Assembly: GCA_000310025.1 (NCBI GenBank)
Contig: FN649742.1
Location: 4,238,334 to 4,255,650, forward strand
DNA from: Ectocarpus siliculosus
Taxonomy: Eukaryota; Sar; Phaeophyceae; Ectocarpales; Ectocarpaceae
Length of the DNA: 17,317 bases
Direction: 5' to 3'
Shown: one piece after another, positions 9,430 through 17,317 of the stretch
Numbering within the stretch: the first letter of the stretch is position 1
Layout of the letters: the number at the start of each line of letters is the position of its first letter
Translations under genes and position numbers: made by a program
Notes under the pieces: model-generated
Database searches by the model: none
What the model was told of the DNA's origin: nothing
Seen by the model: the letters and a program-made list of their open reading frames with translations, nothing else

Positions 9430-10528
9430 GACCTAGACTGCTGCTGTTGTTGTGAAGTTTCAAGTTGAATTGTTGATGAAGAGACCCTGCGTTGCAGGTG
9501 CGAACGGATAAGAGCCATGTCGTCGTGAATGGCAAAACCGTTTTTTCAACTTTCATTTAGACAGCAGGACGGTGGCCATGGAAGTCGGAATCCGCTACGG
9601 TGTACACAGCTGCTGTTGTCTAGACTAGACAAAGCAAAATTCACGCCCATTCGATTCGAGCAGGCCCTCGAGCTCGGGGCTGATCGGGTGATTCGTGCCC
9701 GCCCGTTCGTGCCTGTGTACGTTTCGAGGGTTTTCGCGGGGTACTTCCTAACGCCGACTATCTAATGGGGACCTTCGCGGGTTCAAGGTTGCGAGGCTCT
9801 GCTATTTATGATGTACTGAGTCCGTGTTCTGTACGCTGGATTTCTGAGCCTTTGGTTCCGCTCTGGAATACATGCATCCACCAAACGCGTCCTCGCAGAG
9901 TGCGGATGTGTGGTGGTGGTTGAGAGGAAGCTTTACGAGACAAATATTCTCCCATTCTTTCAATATTATATTAATGTTTAGTCCGGGAAGAGCGCAAGAG
10001 GAACGAGAGGGACTAGGCGACAAGACCGAAGAGACCGGACCGCCGGGCCAAAACAGATCAGCAGACCGGACCGTCGGACCGTCGGACCGTCAGACCGACA
10101 AACCAGTTCTCCTTTTCGTTCCCAGCTTTTTATCCTTTCATGTTATTTCACCGCCCGCGCCTGGCGCATCCTGGGTTAACCCCTTTCGCATGCCTCACTT
10201 TCACACTCACTCGAGTGAATGGGAGATCTGATGAAGCTTAACGTTACGGGTGTACCGTCATGTGAGAGCTCATGTGAGAGCTGTGAGGCCCGCATGTCTC
10301 TTCGAGAACCACCCGTGAAGGTTTTGGACTGTTGTCCATGTCCTGCCGACGACGCCAAGTGCAATGGTATAGACGCGCGTAGCAATCCCTGAAGAACCTG
10401 GTGAAGACTCACATGTTGATTCATCTCTTTGGATAGAAGTGCATGCTGATTCCTTGCTCTCTGCGGTAGACTGAGCATGTGGGGGCAGACTAGCTTCCTC
10501 TAACAGGGGCCACCAAGGTCCTGCCCCC

Positions 10529-10624
10529 TGCTTATCCTTCAATCGGGAGTTACATCTCCCGCAACATCTCCCGCACTGCTTATCCTTCAATCGGGAGTTA
10601 CATCTCCCGCAACATCTCCCGCAC
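10529..10624. repeat. 48-bp perfect tandem repeat, two copies, each with a hairpin
   Basis: The unit TGCTTATCCTTCAATCGGGA... occurs at 10529-10576 and 10577-10624 without mismatch. Each copy contains CGGGAG-TTACAT-CTCCCG, a perfect 6-bp stem with a 6-base loop. On the minus strand the 16-residue period makes a Cys-rich translated repeat (CGRCCGRCNSRLKDKQ), which I regard as a by-product. Confidence 0.95.
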
Positions 10625-10750
10625 TTTCCTCTGGGCACTAGCCCGCACTACCGTTGGTACTTTCCTACACATTCAAATCCCATAACACCTACAGTACTAC
10701 TCAGCAGCGAGGTGAGGCGTTGGAGCGATGTGGGGAGCGCACTGTGTGGC

Positions 10751-10777
10751 GGTGGTGGTGGTGGTGGTGGTGGTGGT
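10751..10777. repeat. (GGT)9 microsatellite
   Basis: Nine uninterrupted GGT units lie in the intergenic region. No coding context is evident. The run would be polyHis, polyVal or polyTrp depending on frame, all of which are unlikely as protein. Confidence 0.95.
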
Positions 10778-10954
10778 ACCAAGAGCTAAACATGTGCGTT
10801 TGTGCCACCTGTGTACTTCGTGTAGGTTGTGCGGCACTGGGGCCTACAGGGAACACGGCGACGGGGAAACCTTGTATTTTCCGCATAGCTTTCATTTACT
10901 CTCTGAGAAGATGATAACATGGCGGTCCCCTCCCCCCTCTCCCCCAACGTAATA

Positions 10955-11086
10955 ATGCTGTTCCAAGCCGTTGGTTGGTTCGCACCGATCGTCAGCCTCG
11001 CTTCTCTCATTGAATGGCACAAGCAGAGGAACATTGTTGACCGAGTGGGCCAGGAAGTAAAACGTATCCGACATCCTGCTGTGTAG
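10955..11086 (+). CDS. Candidate 43-residue small ORF, unrecognised
   Basis: ATG to TAG encodes MLFQAVGWFAPIVSLASLIE followed by WHKQRNIVDRVGQEVKRIRH. This is a hydrophobic N-terminal helix of about 19 residues and then a basic amphipathic part, a layout seen in small membrane subunits. I recognise no family. The opposite strand is open for 103 codons over the same bases, so chance openness cannot be excluded. There are no neighbours or splice signals to support it. It is listed only because the residue pattern is protein-like. Confidence 0.2.
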   Translation: MLFQAVGWFAPIVSLASLIEWHKQRNIVDRVGQEVKRIRHPAV

Positions 11087-11770
11087 TCGAAGACGCCAGT
11101 TGGTCGAGAGCAAGGGCAGGAAGCGTTTCACTGCTTGCATATTTGAAACGCCACCAACTTGCACGCGGCTTGTTCCCCCGCTCTCCGCCGCAAGCACACG
11201 CACAATCCTTTGGAGGGCGTATCAGAAACGAATCGGGTCTTCTCTCGTCCTCCTCTTGTATGCCCAGCGCGTACGACGAGAAGGAGCGCGACAGGAGCAA
11301 GCGACCGACGCCCGGCCACGTGGCTGGACGCCATCTAATAAGCAATGTAGGAACTTCGCGGCCCGCACGGCTGCAGCTGTGTGTGTCTCTCTCTCTCTCT
11401 CATTGTGTGTGAACAACAAAATCTAGCCGCGATTGTCTTTCCGTCTGTCTCCCCATCCGGTTCAAGAGCAGGCACCCACGCTCACAGCACCATGTCTGAT
11501 CACAACCGAAAGTGCTCGATAGAACCAGGGGGTACGGATTCACGAGCTGAGCGTAGACCCAGCTCATCAGGCTTCTCGTGCTGACAGAAGAGTTGAAGGT
11601 TGCAAGATGGCACGGCAGACTGGTCGTTACCGTCTTTCGTCTCTCGATGCGGGGTAATTTCGGCGCGTGTTCGTTGCACATTTTGGTCGCGCTCCACATA
11701 GGATCACAGCGTTGCCGTAATCGATCTCAAGGTTTTGTATACCCCCTCTGTCTCCTCCCCCTTGATGCAG

Positions 11771-11863
11771 TTCACTCAGCGGCGCTGGAAAAGGGACCGC
11801 CGCAACAAGCAGCGATTGGTGGGTAATCAATTTGACCATTGGTTTGGCAAGATCCACCAGTAG
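11771..11863 (+). other. Possible terminal exon encoding a basic 30-residue tail
   Basis: A strong acceptor (CTCCTCCCCCTTGATGCAG) is followed by FTQRRWKRDRRNKQRL, VGNQFDHWFGKIHQ and a TAG stop. An internal donor TTG/GTGGGTAA at 11818/11819 could instead end the exon. An upstream open stretch with ATG at 11260 (MPSAYDEKERDRSKRPTPGH) ends in phase 0 at AGCAAT/GTAGGA and could join in frame. I do not recognise either piece. The strand and the link between them are guesses. Confidence 0.2.
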
Positions 11864-12245
11864 ACTGCTTGCTACCTTGGTACAATTAGTACAGAGGCCT
11901 ACAGCGCGGCGGTAGTACTGAGGCTCCAGGCTACTGAGGCTCCCGGCTCATGCTATGCCAGCGGAAGCCGCTGGTCTGTCGACCCGCCTGAGTCAGAATA
12001 TATCGTAACCGTTGGACACAGGAAAGGCCATATTGGAGGGGGGAAAGAGTGGCTGCGCACCTGATGTTTGCTTGCCCTGCTGTGTGAACTTTTCATGACA
12101 ACCAACGAGACCTTCGAAGGGGGTAGTTATCTCCAACGGGAACTGTGGCTCTCGGTGATTGACTGCTGTGACGTTTGCAAGAACCACGTTCGTAGTGGGA
12201 GTGCATGTGTACATAGCCTACATACAGCAGTCGCAAAGTAGTGTC

Positions 12246-12291
12246 ATTCCATATTCCACATTCATTCCACATTCCACATTCCACATTCCAC
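12246..12291. repeat. ATTCCAC 7-bp tandem repeat
   Basis: Six roughly perfect ATTCCAC/T units occur here, with one truncated ATTC between units 2 and 3; the last four units are perfect. It is a minisatellite in intergenic DNA with no evident function. Confidence 0.9.
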
Positions 12292-12943
12292 ACCATCGAG
12301 TAGCTCTGACCGTTGCGCACTGGTATATATTTTTCTCCGATTTACTCCCTTCCCAGAGCAGGGCGTGTGTTCTCCCGTCTCGGAGCTACTACTACCGTCG
12401 AGATAATGGCAGTCCGCGTGTCGATGGCTGCCGCGAATATTGCGGGAATCAGCTTCGCGGGGAAATCGCCCCGCTGGGTGCCCAACTGGCCTTCTCTTTC
12501 GGGCATAGACCAGAAGGTGCGTCTTTGAGCGGCGCAAAAACTGCGGAGGGTAGTTACATGTAGATTTGTGATATTTGGAGCAAGCAACCGCTGTAGACTA
12601 TAGAGCGGGCCGAGATGAAAGAACCTTGTCCGCATACTACGGGTTGTTGCGTTCCAATTGCATCATCAGAGTAGCGGGGGTCTGCTGATGCGAGTGAGTC
12701 TGGCGTCGACACCACACACCAGAGAGGTTGGTTCCCTGCAAACGAAACTTAAACATATTACCAAGGTGCATTACCCAAGGAAACCAAGCAGAAGTCTCCC
12801 TCCGTAGCATTGCTCCACCGAAACTATCCGATCGCAACCCCCGTAGACTTACCAACGTAGACTATGCGTACCCAGAATCCGCATGCCAAGAATAAACATG
12901 TACAATACGCCGAGAGTACGCAAAGCCCGGCCGGTCTCAAGCA

Positions 12944-15900
12944 ATGCAATTGACGCCGCAACTCCCAACAAACTGGAAGGCTCCCATCGTTCTTGCTCGT
13001 CCCTCGGCTCGTCCCTCTGCTACACGTCAAGCCGCTCGGTGCGGTGCCCTTGTGAGTTTTTGCGAATAGTCCCTTTTGGCTTGAGCGCGTGCGTGTGTGG
13101 TGCTTCTCGGCCCCGGCCAACTGTTTCGGGCAGACTTGTTGTTCCTGGCGCTCCTACTTTTGCACTCCCCTTGCATAATACTGCCTTTCTGCTCCTGCAA
13201 CTGCCGCTCCTCCAGACTCTCGAAGATATATTCGACCCTCGCCACGTGGAAGAGTACGTCCGTGGGGATTTGCCGCCCAGTATGGTGCGGAAATTTGACC
13301 GCAGGAAGAGGTGAGAGATGCCTGGATCGCAGTTCTTGGCCCTGTTGTGAACATGTCTTCGAACGGGGTAGGTATTATTATCTCGGACGGGTAGCAGATA
13401 TAATATACGTATATGCAAACAAACTTAAAGTATTTTCTAACAAAGAGTACTTGAGACGTGCTCTTTCTCCCACCCCAAAACGGTCAACTCAAATGAACCT
13501 ATGTATGGGAAAGCAAGAGGGTGGTGTTTGTTTTACTCCATTTCCACAAGCTTGTTCCATGCCAAGGGTTTGTGGTAGATATCAGCGACATGATTCCGCG
13601 AAAAAAGCCCTAGTTGCCTTGACAGAGATTGGGGCATGTCGCTACGAGCACAAACAGTAAGGAATTCTACAAGCCACTGTAGTTGCGACGAGCGTGTGCG
13701 GCGTCTACCCCCAGAGTGCAGTGGGTGAAAAACACCATGGCTTTCAGCTTTTCCAACCCGACAACTAGAGCAAACGGGTCGAATCAAGTGTCTTTTTGGT
13801 TCGCTTGTGTTTGTAGTCCCGGGGAACAATCTCGCTTGTTGAAACCCAGGCCCAACCCCACCCGAATCGACGCCTCGTTCAACACTGCGACATCAATAAA
13901 CAAACAAATAATCCCTCCTTTTGACGATGTAAGAAACAATCGCGTGTGTGTGCGTGATTGGCGCGGCATCTCGACGAACGAACAACTTGCAGGCGTGTCG
14001 ACGACCTTGTTGACCTCCTCCGCTACGCGTGGGCTCGGAAGCTTGAGCACGTCAGTGAGCTCGCCCGCCTTACACACGAGAAAGAGGTGAGGCAAAAAAA
14101 TACAACAACACAGCAGCACCAGTCGAACATTCAAGACGTTTGATGGATTGGGCTCGTCGTGCGTTCCAATCTTGCGCGAATTCTTATGTTTATCGCCACA
14201 AACCGTGCCGACGGGAAGATGCAGATCGTGTACCTCCGAGCTGGAAACGTCCGGCTACCGGATGGCGAGAAAGTGTTTTATAGCGGTCACTTCTTTCAGA
14301 GGTCGCGACTCAGCTAACCCCCGACTCTGAAAATCCGTCCAACTTGTCCCGGAAATCGCTTTTCGAAACAAAAATCCCAAAGAATCCCGCCGGTGTTGCA
14401 CATTTTTAAAACGTGGACCAATGGCCGTCCTAATCGCAGAATCCGTGGTGGAGTAAACTGCCATGAACACAAACCGGTCCGTAAAATAGCTTCTTAGGCC
14501 ATTGGCGCCTCGTCGAGTTTTGTTTTTCCTTTCCTTCGAAGTGGTGGAACGGAGCGTTTGGGTGCGAGCTCGTCATGCAGCGAAGAGGTGTTTCGAGGGT
14601 GAGCAACCTCGCCTCCGTTCCTTGCATAACTGCTAACGGATATCCTAACAAGACGATCGCGCAATCAAAACCCGTGACTGCTTTGAAACCGTTCCTCACA
14701 TTCGTCTCATCTACCTTGCCCTCTCGCCATCGCTCGCCGGTCAGCTCCATTCGGCGGTGTCGGCAGCACTGAGCGTGTCCACCGATGTGGCCGAGGGGGC
14801 GGAGGGGGAGCCTGGACTCCTGGGTCCGACGCCGGCGGAGGAGTTTTTTTTTCTTTCTCCACCGGGCGCCGTCAACGCTGCCCCCCTCACGGGGGTCATC
14901 ATCGCTGCTCCCGTCACGGGCATCACGGGCACGGCAGGCCCACCCTCGGATGTCCAAGTCGGTCCAACAGCCATCCACGGCACAAGGCCGCATCCGGCCG
15001 TCGCGGGCGCGGTCGTCGTCTCGCTGGTGCTGTTTGTTGTCGGAGCGGCAATTTGGGCAGGTCGGCGATTCGTCACGGTGGTGCGTCGTCGGCGGCAGGT
15101 CGCGGTGATGAAGCTGGAGGTAACGTCCCATCACATTTTTCCTGCCAATGGAACGGTGGCGCTTGCAACTACCGTCACCCACCAGCACCTTTCCTCTCTC
15201 AATAGAGGGCGAAGAGCAAGAAAAACATCTGCTTAGCTCCTCTCTCGCTCTCTCTCTCAAACACAATAACAAACCAACCGTTCTTTTTTTCACACGCTGA
15301 GAATGCGTTCAATGGTTGCGGAACACTAGGAATCTTCGAATCGATCGGTTTGAGGGTGTGGGGTGGTGTGAGCCGGCGAAAACGCTCGCGCTGTCATTCC
15401 CATCATCATGTCCCCACCCTCCCTCCCTTCCTCCCGCTAACGGATGGTTGTTACTTTGAACGCTGAAAATTCAACACCCACCACATACGTACATACGTGC
15501 ACAGCAAACCTGCCTGCAGGGCTGAGCCTCGGCGACGTGCCCCGAGTCGTCGTCCGTCGCATTCGAAAGGCGATCCTCGAGGCCGCGAATCTCAATGGTA
15601 GCCGCCTCAATACTAGCCTTTCCGTTGACAGGGGCAAGCAGAAGTTGAACGTTAAGCGCTAGGGTTGCCATCCGTCTGCAAGAGAATGAAAAATACCGGT
15701 ATAGCAATGTTTTTCGCCTTGGCTTTGCTTCTTGGACGCCCCACCACGGTCCCCGCTGTGGTCGCGGCAATGAATGACCCAGACGCAGAGTTTCGTACAT
15801 CGAGTATAAAAACAGTAACCGGCCAGCCGCAACACTTCCCAGTCATGACTTTGCGTTTTCGAACCAAACACCAACCTCGGTGGCGCATACCCTGGTCGTG

Positions 15901-17317
15901 GTACAGAAGCAAGCTGCGGACAAGGCCCGAAAGGCCACCGCGACCGAGCACCAGCGGCAGAGGAGGCAGGTTCGCCACCTCGCGAAGGAGGTAGCGTTGA
16001 CCCGTGGCAGACTGTCTGCCGCACAGGCGCAGGTGGGTCGAGAAGGCGGTTTATGGTCTACTGGTGGTCGTTTGTCGCTGCTGGTGTAATGCAGAATACC
16101 GGTAGAACGATTGTTTACCTTGATTCTGTCACCGTCTCATCTAGTCATGGCATTCGAAGGCGGTTTCGGGAACTCAATCCTCACGAGCACCGAATTTGGC
16201 AGTTGAAAGCAGAACACTGCGCTTGCAAATGTGAAATCCGTTTGTATTTTACTCACTATATATATATCACTATTCATTGCTACGAAATGCGCATTGTCCC
16301 CATCTCGCCAGGGATGGAGTCGCGAACCCGCTAGATATAGTTCTAGGTAATGCTACCTAAATAAACCACCGCGGCGACCAGCACACGCCACGAGGAAAAG
16401 GGCGAGTGAGGAAGTAGGTCAAGGTAGTGCAGTCATCATGTCGTCTCCCCGTGTTCTTGCCGCTTGTGCGATGCCCCAGCAAGGCCCCCCCTATGCCTTC
16501 CGGCACAAAATGGTGCGACTCGGAATTTCGTGCACCAAGTGAAAAATAACCGCACCCAGCCAGCCGCAACACAGCACATTCATGACTCTGCGCTTCGAAC
16601 CAAACACCAACCTCCGTGGCACACGCCCTGGCCGTGGTACAGCTGATCGTGGTACAGAACGAGGCTGCGGAAGCACTGGTCGTGGTACAGAACGAGGCTG
16701 CGGAAGCGCTGGTCGTGGTACAGAACGAGGCTGCGGAAGCGGCCCGGGAGGCCAACGCGACCGGGTACCAGCGGCAGCGGGGGCAAATTCGCCACTTGGC
16801 CACGGAGCTCGAGGCCAAGCAGAAGCAGGTGGGTCACGAACGCAGCTTGGCCTACACAAATCCATTTGTGGTCGCTGGCGTGTCTGGTCACATTGACAGT
16901 GTGGCTTCAGTTCATGTCTGCTACCCTCACGTGCATCGATCATGCTGAACCAAGCTTGTCTCTGATATCTGCCTGCCTCGTTGGCAGGTAGAGGCAACGT
17001 CACGGGCGCTAGCGGAGGCGCAGCGTGACGGGGAGCAAAGCATGTGGGTGGAAAGGGAGGTACCCAGGAACGCTGCTGTTGCAGCTGCGATTGCTGCAGC
17101 TGCTGTTGTTGTTGTTACGTTCACGATGCTGATATTGATCGTTCTCGTTGTTGCCGTCGTTGTCCTTGTCTGATACAATGGCACCCTTCTCTCGTTCATC
17201 TGTCGGCCTCTTGTTCTCTAGGGCCATCGTCTCCGCAAGAGAGCAACAAGCCTGGGCAGGCCAGGGCCGAGCCTGGGTCGAGATGATGGAGGCGGAGGCC
17301 AACGCCAGGCAGCTCGA
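12944..17317 (+). CDS. Unrecognised single-pass membrane protein with C-terminal coiled coil (3' end off the window)
   Basis: Proposed exons: 12944-13051, 13216-13310, 13993-14086, 14745-15119, 15907-16032, 16658 (or 16691/16724) to 16828, 16988 to about 17043, and about 17222 onward. Joins through 16988 preserve frame (phases 0, 2, 0, 0, 0, 0). The ATG is the first Met after an in-frame TAA near 12890. The N-terminus (MQLTPQLPTNWKAPIVLARP, then SARPSATRQAARCGAL) is basic and lacks acidic residues, so it could be an organelle targeting peptide. Next comes TLEDIFDPRHVEEYVRGDLP and a helix, DLVDLLRYAWARKLEHVSEL. A Pro/Gly/Thr-rich stretch leads to one membrane segment (AVAGAVVVSLVLFVVGAAIW, about residues 183-204) followed by RRFVTVVRRRRQ. 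Coiled coil follows. The arginines after the membrane segment suggest the coiled coil faces the cytosol or organelle interior. I recognise no family. The layout vaguely recalls Mic60 (presequence, one membrane pass, coiled coil), but no mitofilin domain is in view. Confidence 0.65.
14745..15119 (+). other. Membrane-segment exon of the unrecognised gene
   Basis: 125 codons with phase 0 at both ends; acceptor GCCGGTCAG, donor CTGGAG/GTAACG. It opens LHSAVSAALSVSTDVAEGAE and includes FFFLSPPGAVNAAPLTGVII and a Thr/Pro/Gly stretch. It ends with the 22-residue hydrophobic helix and a cluster of arginines (RRFVTVVRRRRQVAVMKLE). A run of nine T (three Phe codons) is inside the exon and is a natural site for sequencing frame errors. 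A long minus-strand ORF over this exon is a shadow. Confidence 0.7.
15907..16032 (+). other. Coiled-coil exon, copy 1 of a duplicated exon
   Basis: 42 codons, phase 0 on both sides: KQAADKARKATATEHQRQRR, QVRHLAKEVALTRGRLSAAQ, AQ. The acceptor is GTGGTACAG and the donor is GCGCAG/GTGGGT. It is clearly related to the exon ending at 16828: they share the pattern AAxxARxAxAT, then QRQRxQxRHLAxE, about 17 of 29 aligned positions. Flanking intron bases upstream are also similar, so the unit that duplicated included the acceptor side. Confidence 0.65.
16344..16365 (+). other. Small hairpin followed by AATAAA
   Basis: TAGGTA-ATGC-TACCTA forms a perfect 6-bp stem, followed at once by AATAAA (16360-16365). 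The position is inside the intron between the two duplicated coiled-coil exons. It may be chance, or it may allow premature polyadenylation that would end the transcript after the first coiled-coil exon. Confidence 0.3.
16647..16742 (+). repeat. 33-bp direct repeat, about 2.9 copies
   Basis: Units at 16647-16679, 16680-16712 and 16713-16742 (the last is partial) share TCGTGGTACAGAACGAGG and a GCTGCGGAAGC end, with a single A/G difference. The period encodes 11 residues, compatible with a hendecad coiled-coil register. Confidence 0.9.
16658..16828 (+). other. Coiled-coil exon, copy 2 of the duplicated exon, with repeated acceptors
   Basis: Read from 16658 it is 57 codons in phase 0 and ends LATELEAKQKQ at CAG/GTGGGT. 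The 5' part is an 11-residue repeat (VVVQNEAAEAL). Each repeat contains the same GTGGTACAG acceptor-like sequence, so splicing could begin at 16658, 16691 or 16724 without changing frame. The version from 16724 (NEAAEAAREANATGYQRQRG) matches copy 1 most closely. Confidence 0.6.
16988..17173 (+). other. Coiled-coil exon with an alternative read-through hydrophobic tail
   Basis: The acceptor TTGGCAG precedes VEATSRALAEAQRDGEQSMW. Possible donors are at AGCAT/GTGGGT (17043, phase 2, matching the next acceptor before GCC ATC at 17222) and GGGAG/GTACCC (17059, phase 0). If neither is used, the frame continues through VPRNAAVAAAIAAAAVVVVT and FTMLILIVLVVAVVVLV to a TGA at 17173. That gives an uncharged hydrophobic tail of more than 30 residues. 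Confidence 0.45.
17222..17317 (+). other. Start of a further coiled-coil exon, cut by the window edge
   Basis: After TTGTTCTCTAG the frame with one leading base reads AIVSAREQQAWAGQGRAWVE and MMEAEANARQL up to the edge. It resembles the preceding exon (SMWVERE against RAWVEMM), so it is probably another module of the same coiled coil. A later acceptor (CAAGAGAG before CAACAAG) would allow a phase 0 join instead. Confidence 0.5.

Larger units (their letters stand above)
9346..12943. other. Intergenic stretch with small repeats and no confident gene
   Basis: This 3.6 kb separates the stop of the coiled-coil gene from the proposed start of the membrane-protein gene. I found no long coding exon. 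It contains a hairpin, three perfect 8-bp units GGACCGTC (10068-10091), a 48-bp tandem repeat, a (GGT)9 run, a CT run near 11390-11402 and a 7-bp repeat near 12246. Weak coding candidates are a 43-codon ORF at 10955-11086, an open stretch at 11143-11412, a possible exon at 11771-11863 and a 40-codon ORF at 12406-12528. The last overlaps a plausible acceptor (CCCTTCCCAG) and a good donor (CAGAAG/GTGCGT). Confidence 0.5.

Noticed and set aside
14430-15293. 287-codon minus-strand ORF
   Set aside because: Antisense of the membrane-segment exon and its flanking introns. It encodes Arg/Asp-rich low complexity, while the plus frame has a convincing membrane helix and matching splice phases.
15510-15675. 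Possible minus-strand exon (MATLALNVQLLLAPVNGKAS), bounded by a good acceptor and a donor
   Set aside because: It lies inside a plus-strand intron, the plus strand is equally open (LGDVPRVVVRRIRKAILEAA), no phase-compatible partner exon was found on either strand, and I recognise no domain. It remains ambiguous.
16300-16370. Possible tRNA or SINE T-arm (GGGTTCGCGACTCC on the minus strand)
   Set aside because: I could not fold D or anticodon arms around it, and there is no A box.
1-17317. Mobile element, CRISPR array, viral or prokaryotic gene content
   Set aside because: I saw no reverse transcriptase, integrase or transposase motifs, no terminal repeats, no regularly spaced repeats with spacers, and no operon structure.

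Overview
The window looks like nuclear DNA of an intron-rich eukaryote. It has short exons separated by 160-1,700 base introns, GT-AG splice sites with pyrimidine-rich acceptors, long CAG/CTG and GAG triplet runs inside coding sequence, homopolymer G tracts and no operons. The style fits a stramenopile, and a brown alga of the Ectocarpus type is my best guess. That is inference from gene texture and content, not from a marker sequence.

Three gene-bearing blocks can be read. (1) Positions 590-2236, minus strand: the first two coding exons of the origin recognition complex subunit ORC4, including its Walker A motif. The exon between them and the end of the window is interrupted by a long low-complexity insert (13 Glu, 15 Gln and a basic NLS-like stretch). 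The rest of ORC4 lies beyond position 1. (2) Positions 2604-9345, plus strand: a gene of about ten exons for a protein of roughly 1,100 residues, divergent from ORC4 across a 367-base intergenic region. It is almost entirely acidic and coiled-coil. Its C-terminal part (CLSCNRPM motif, then a conserved block, then an LPGI motif) resembles the DUF4795 region of QRICH2-type sperm-flagellum proteins, so a role in the flagella of zoids or gametes is the working hypothesis. (3) Positions 12944 to the right edge, plus strand: an unrecognised gene, 3' incomplete. It has a basic Ser/Arg/Ala-rich N-terminus, one clear transmembrane segment followed by arginines, and then coiled-coil exons, two of which are a tandem exon duplication.

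Most exon joins in blocks 1-3 were tested by reading-frame phase. Each accepted join preserves the frame, and the ORC4 join also gives an ungapped match to my memory of the human protein. The exon 3/exon 4 join of gene 2 and the last exon of gene 3 remain uncertain.

The 3.6 kb between genes 2 and 3 (9346-12943) holds short tandem repeats, hairpins and a few small ORFs or splice-site-bounded open stretches that I can only list at low confidence. I see no RNA gene, transposon, viral gene or CRISPR array.
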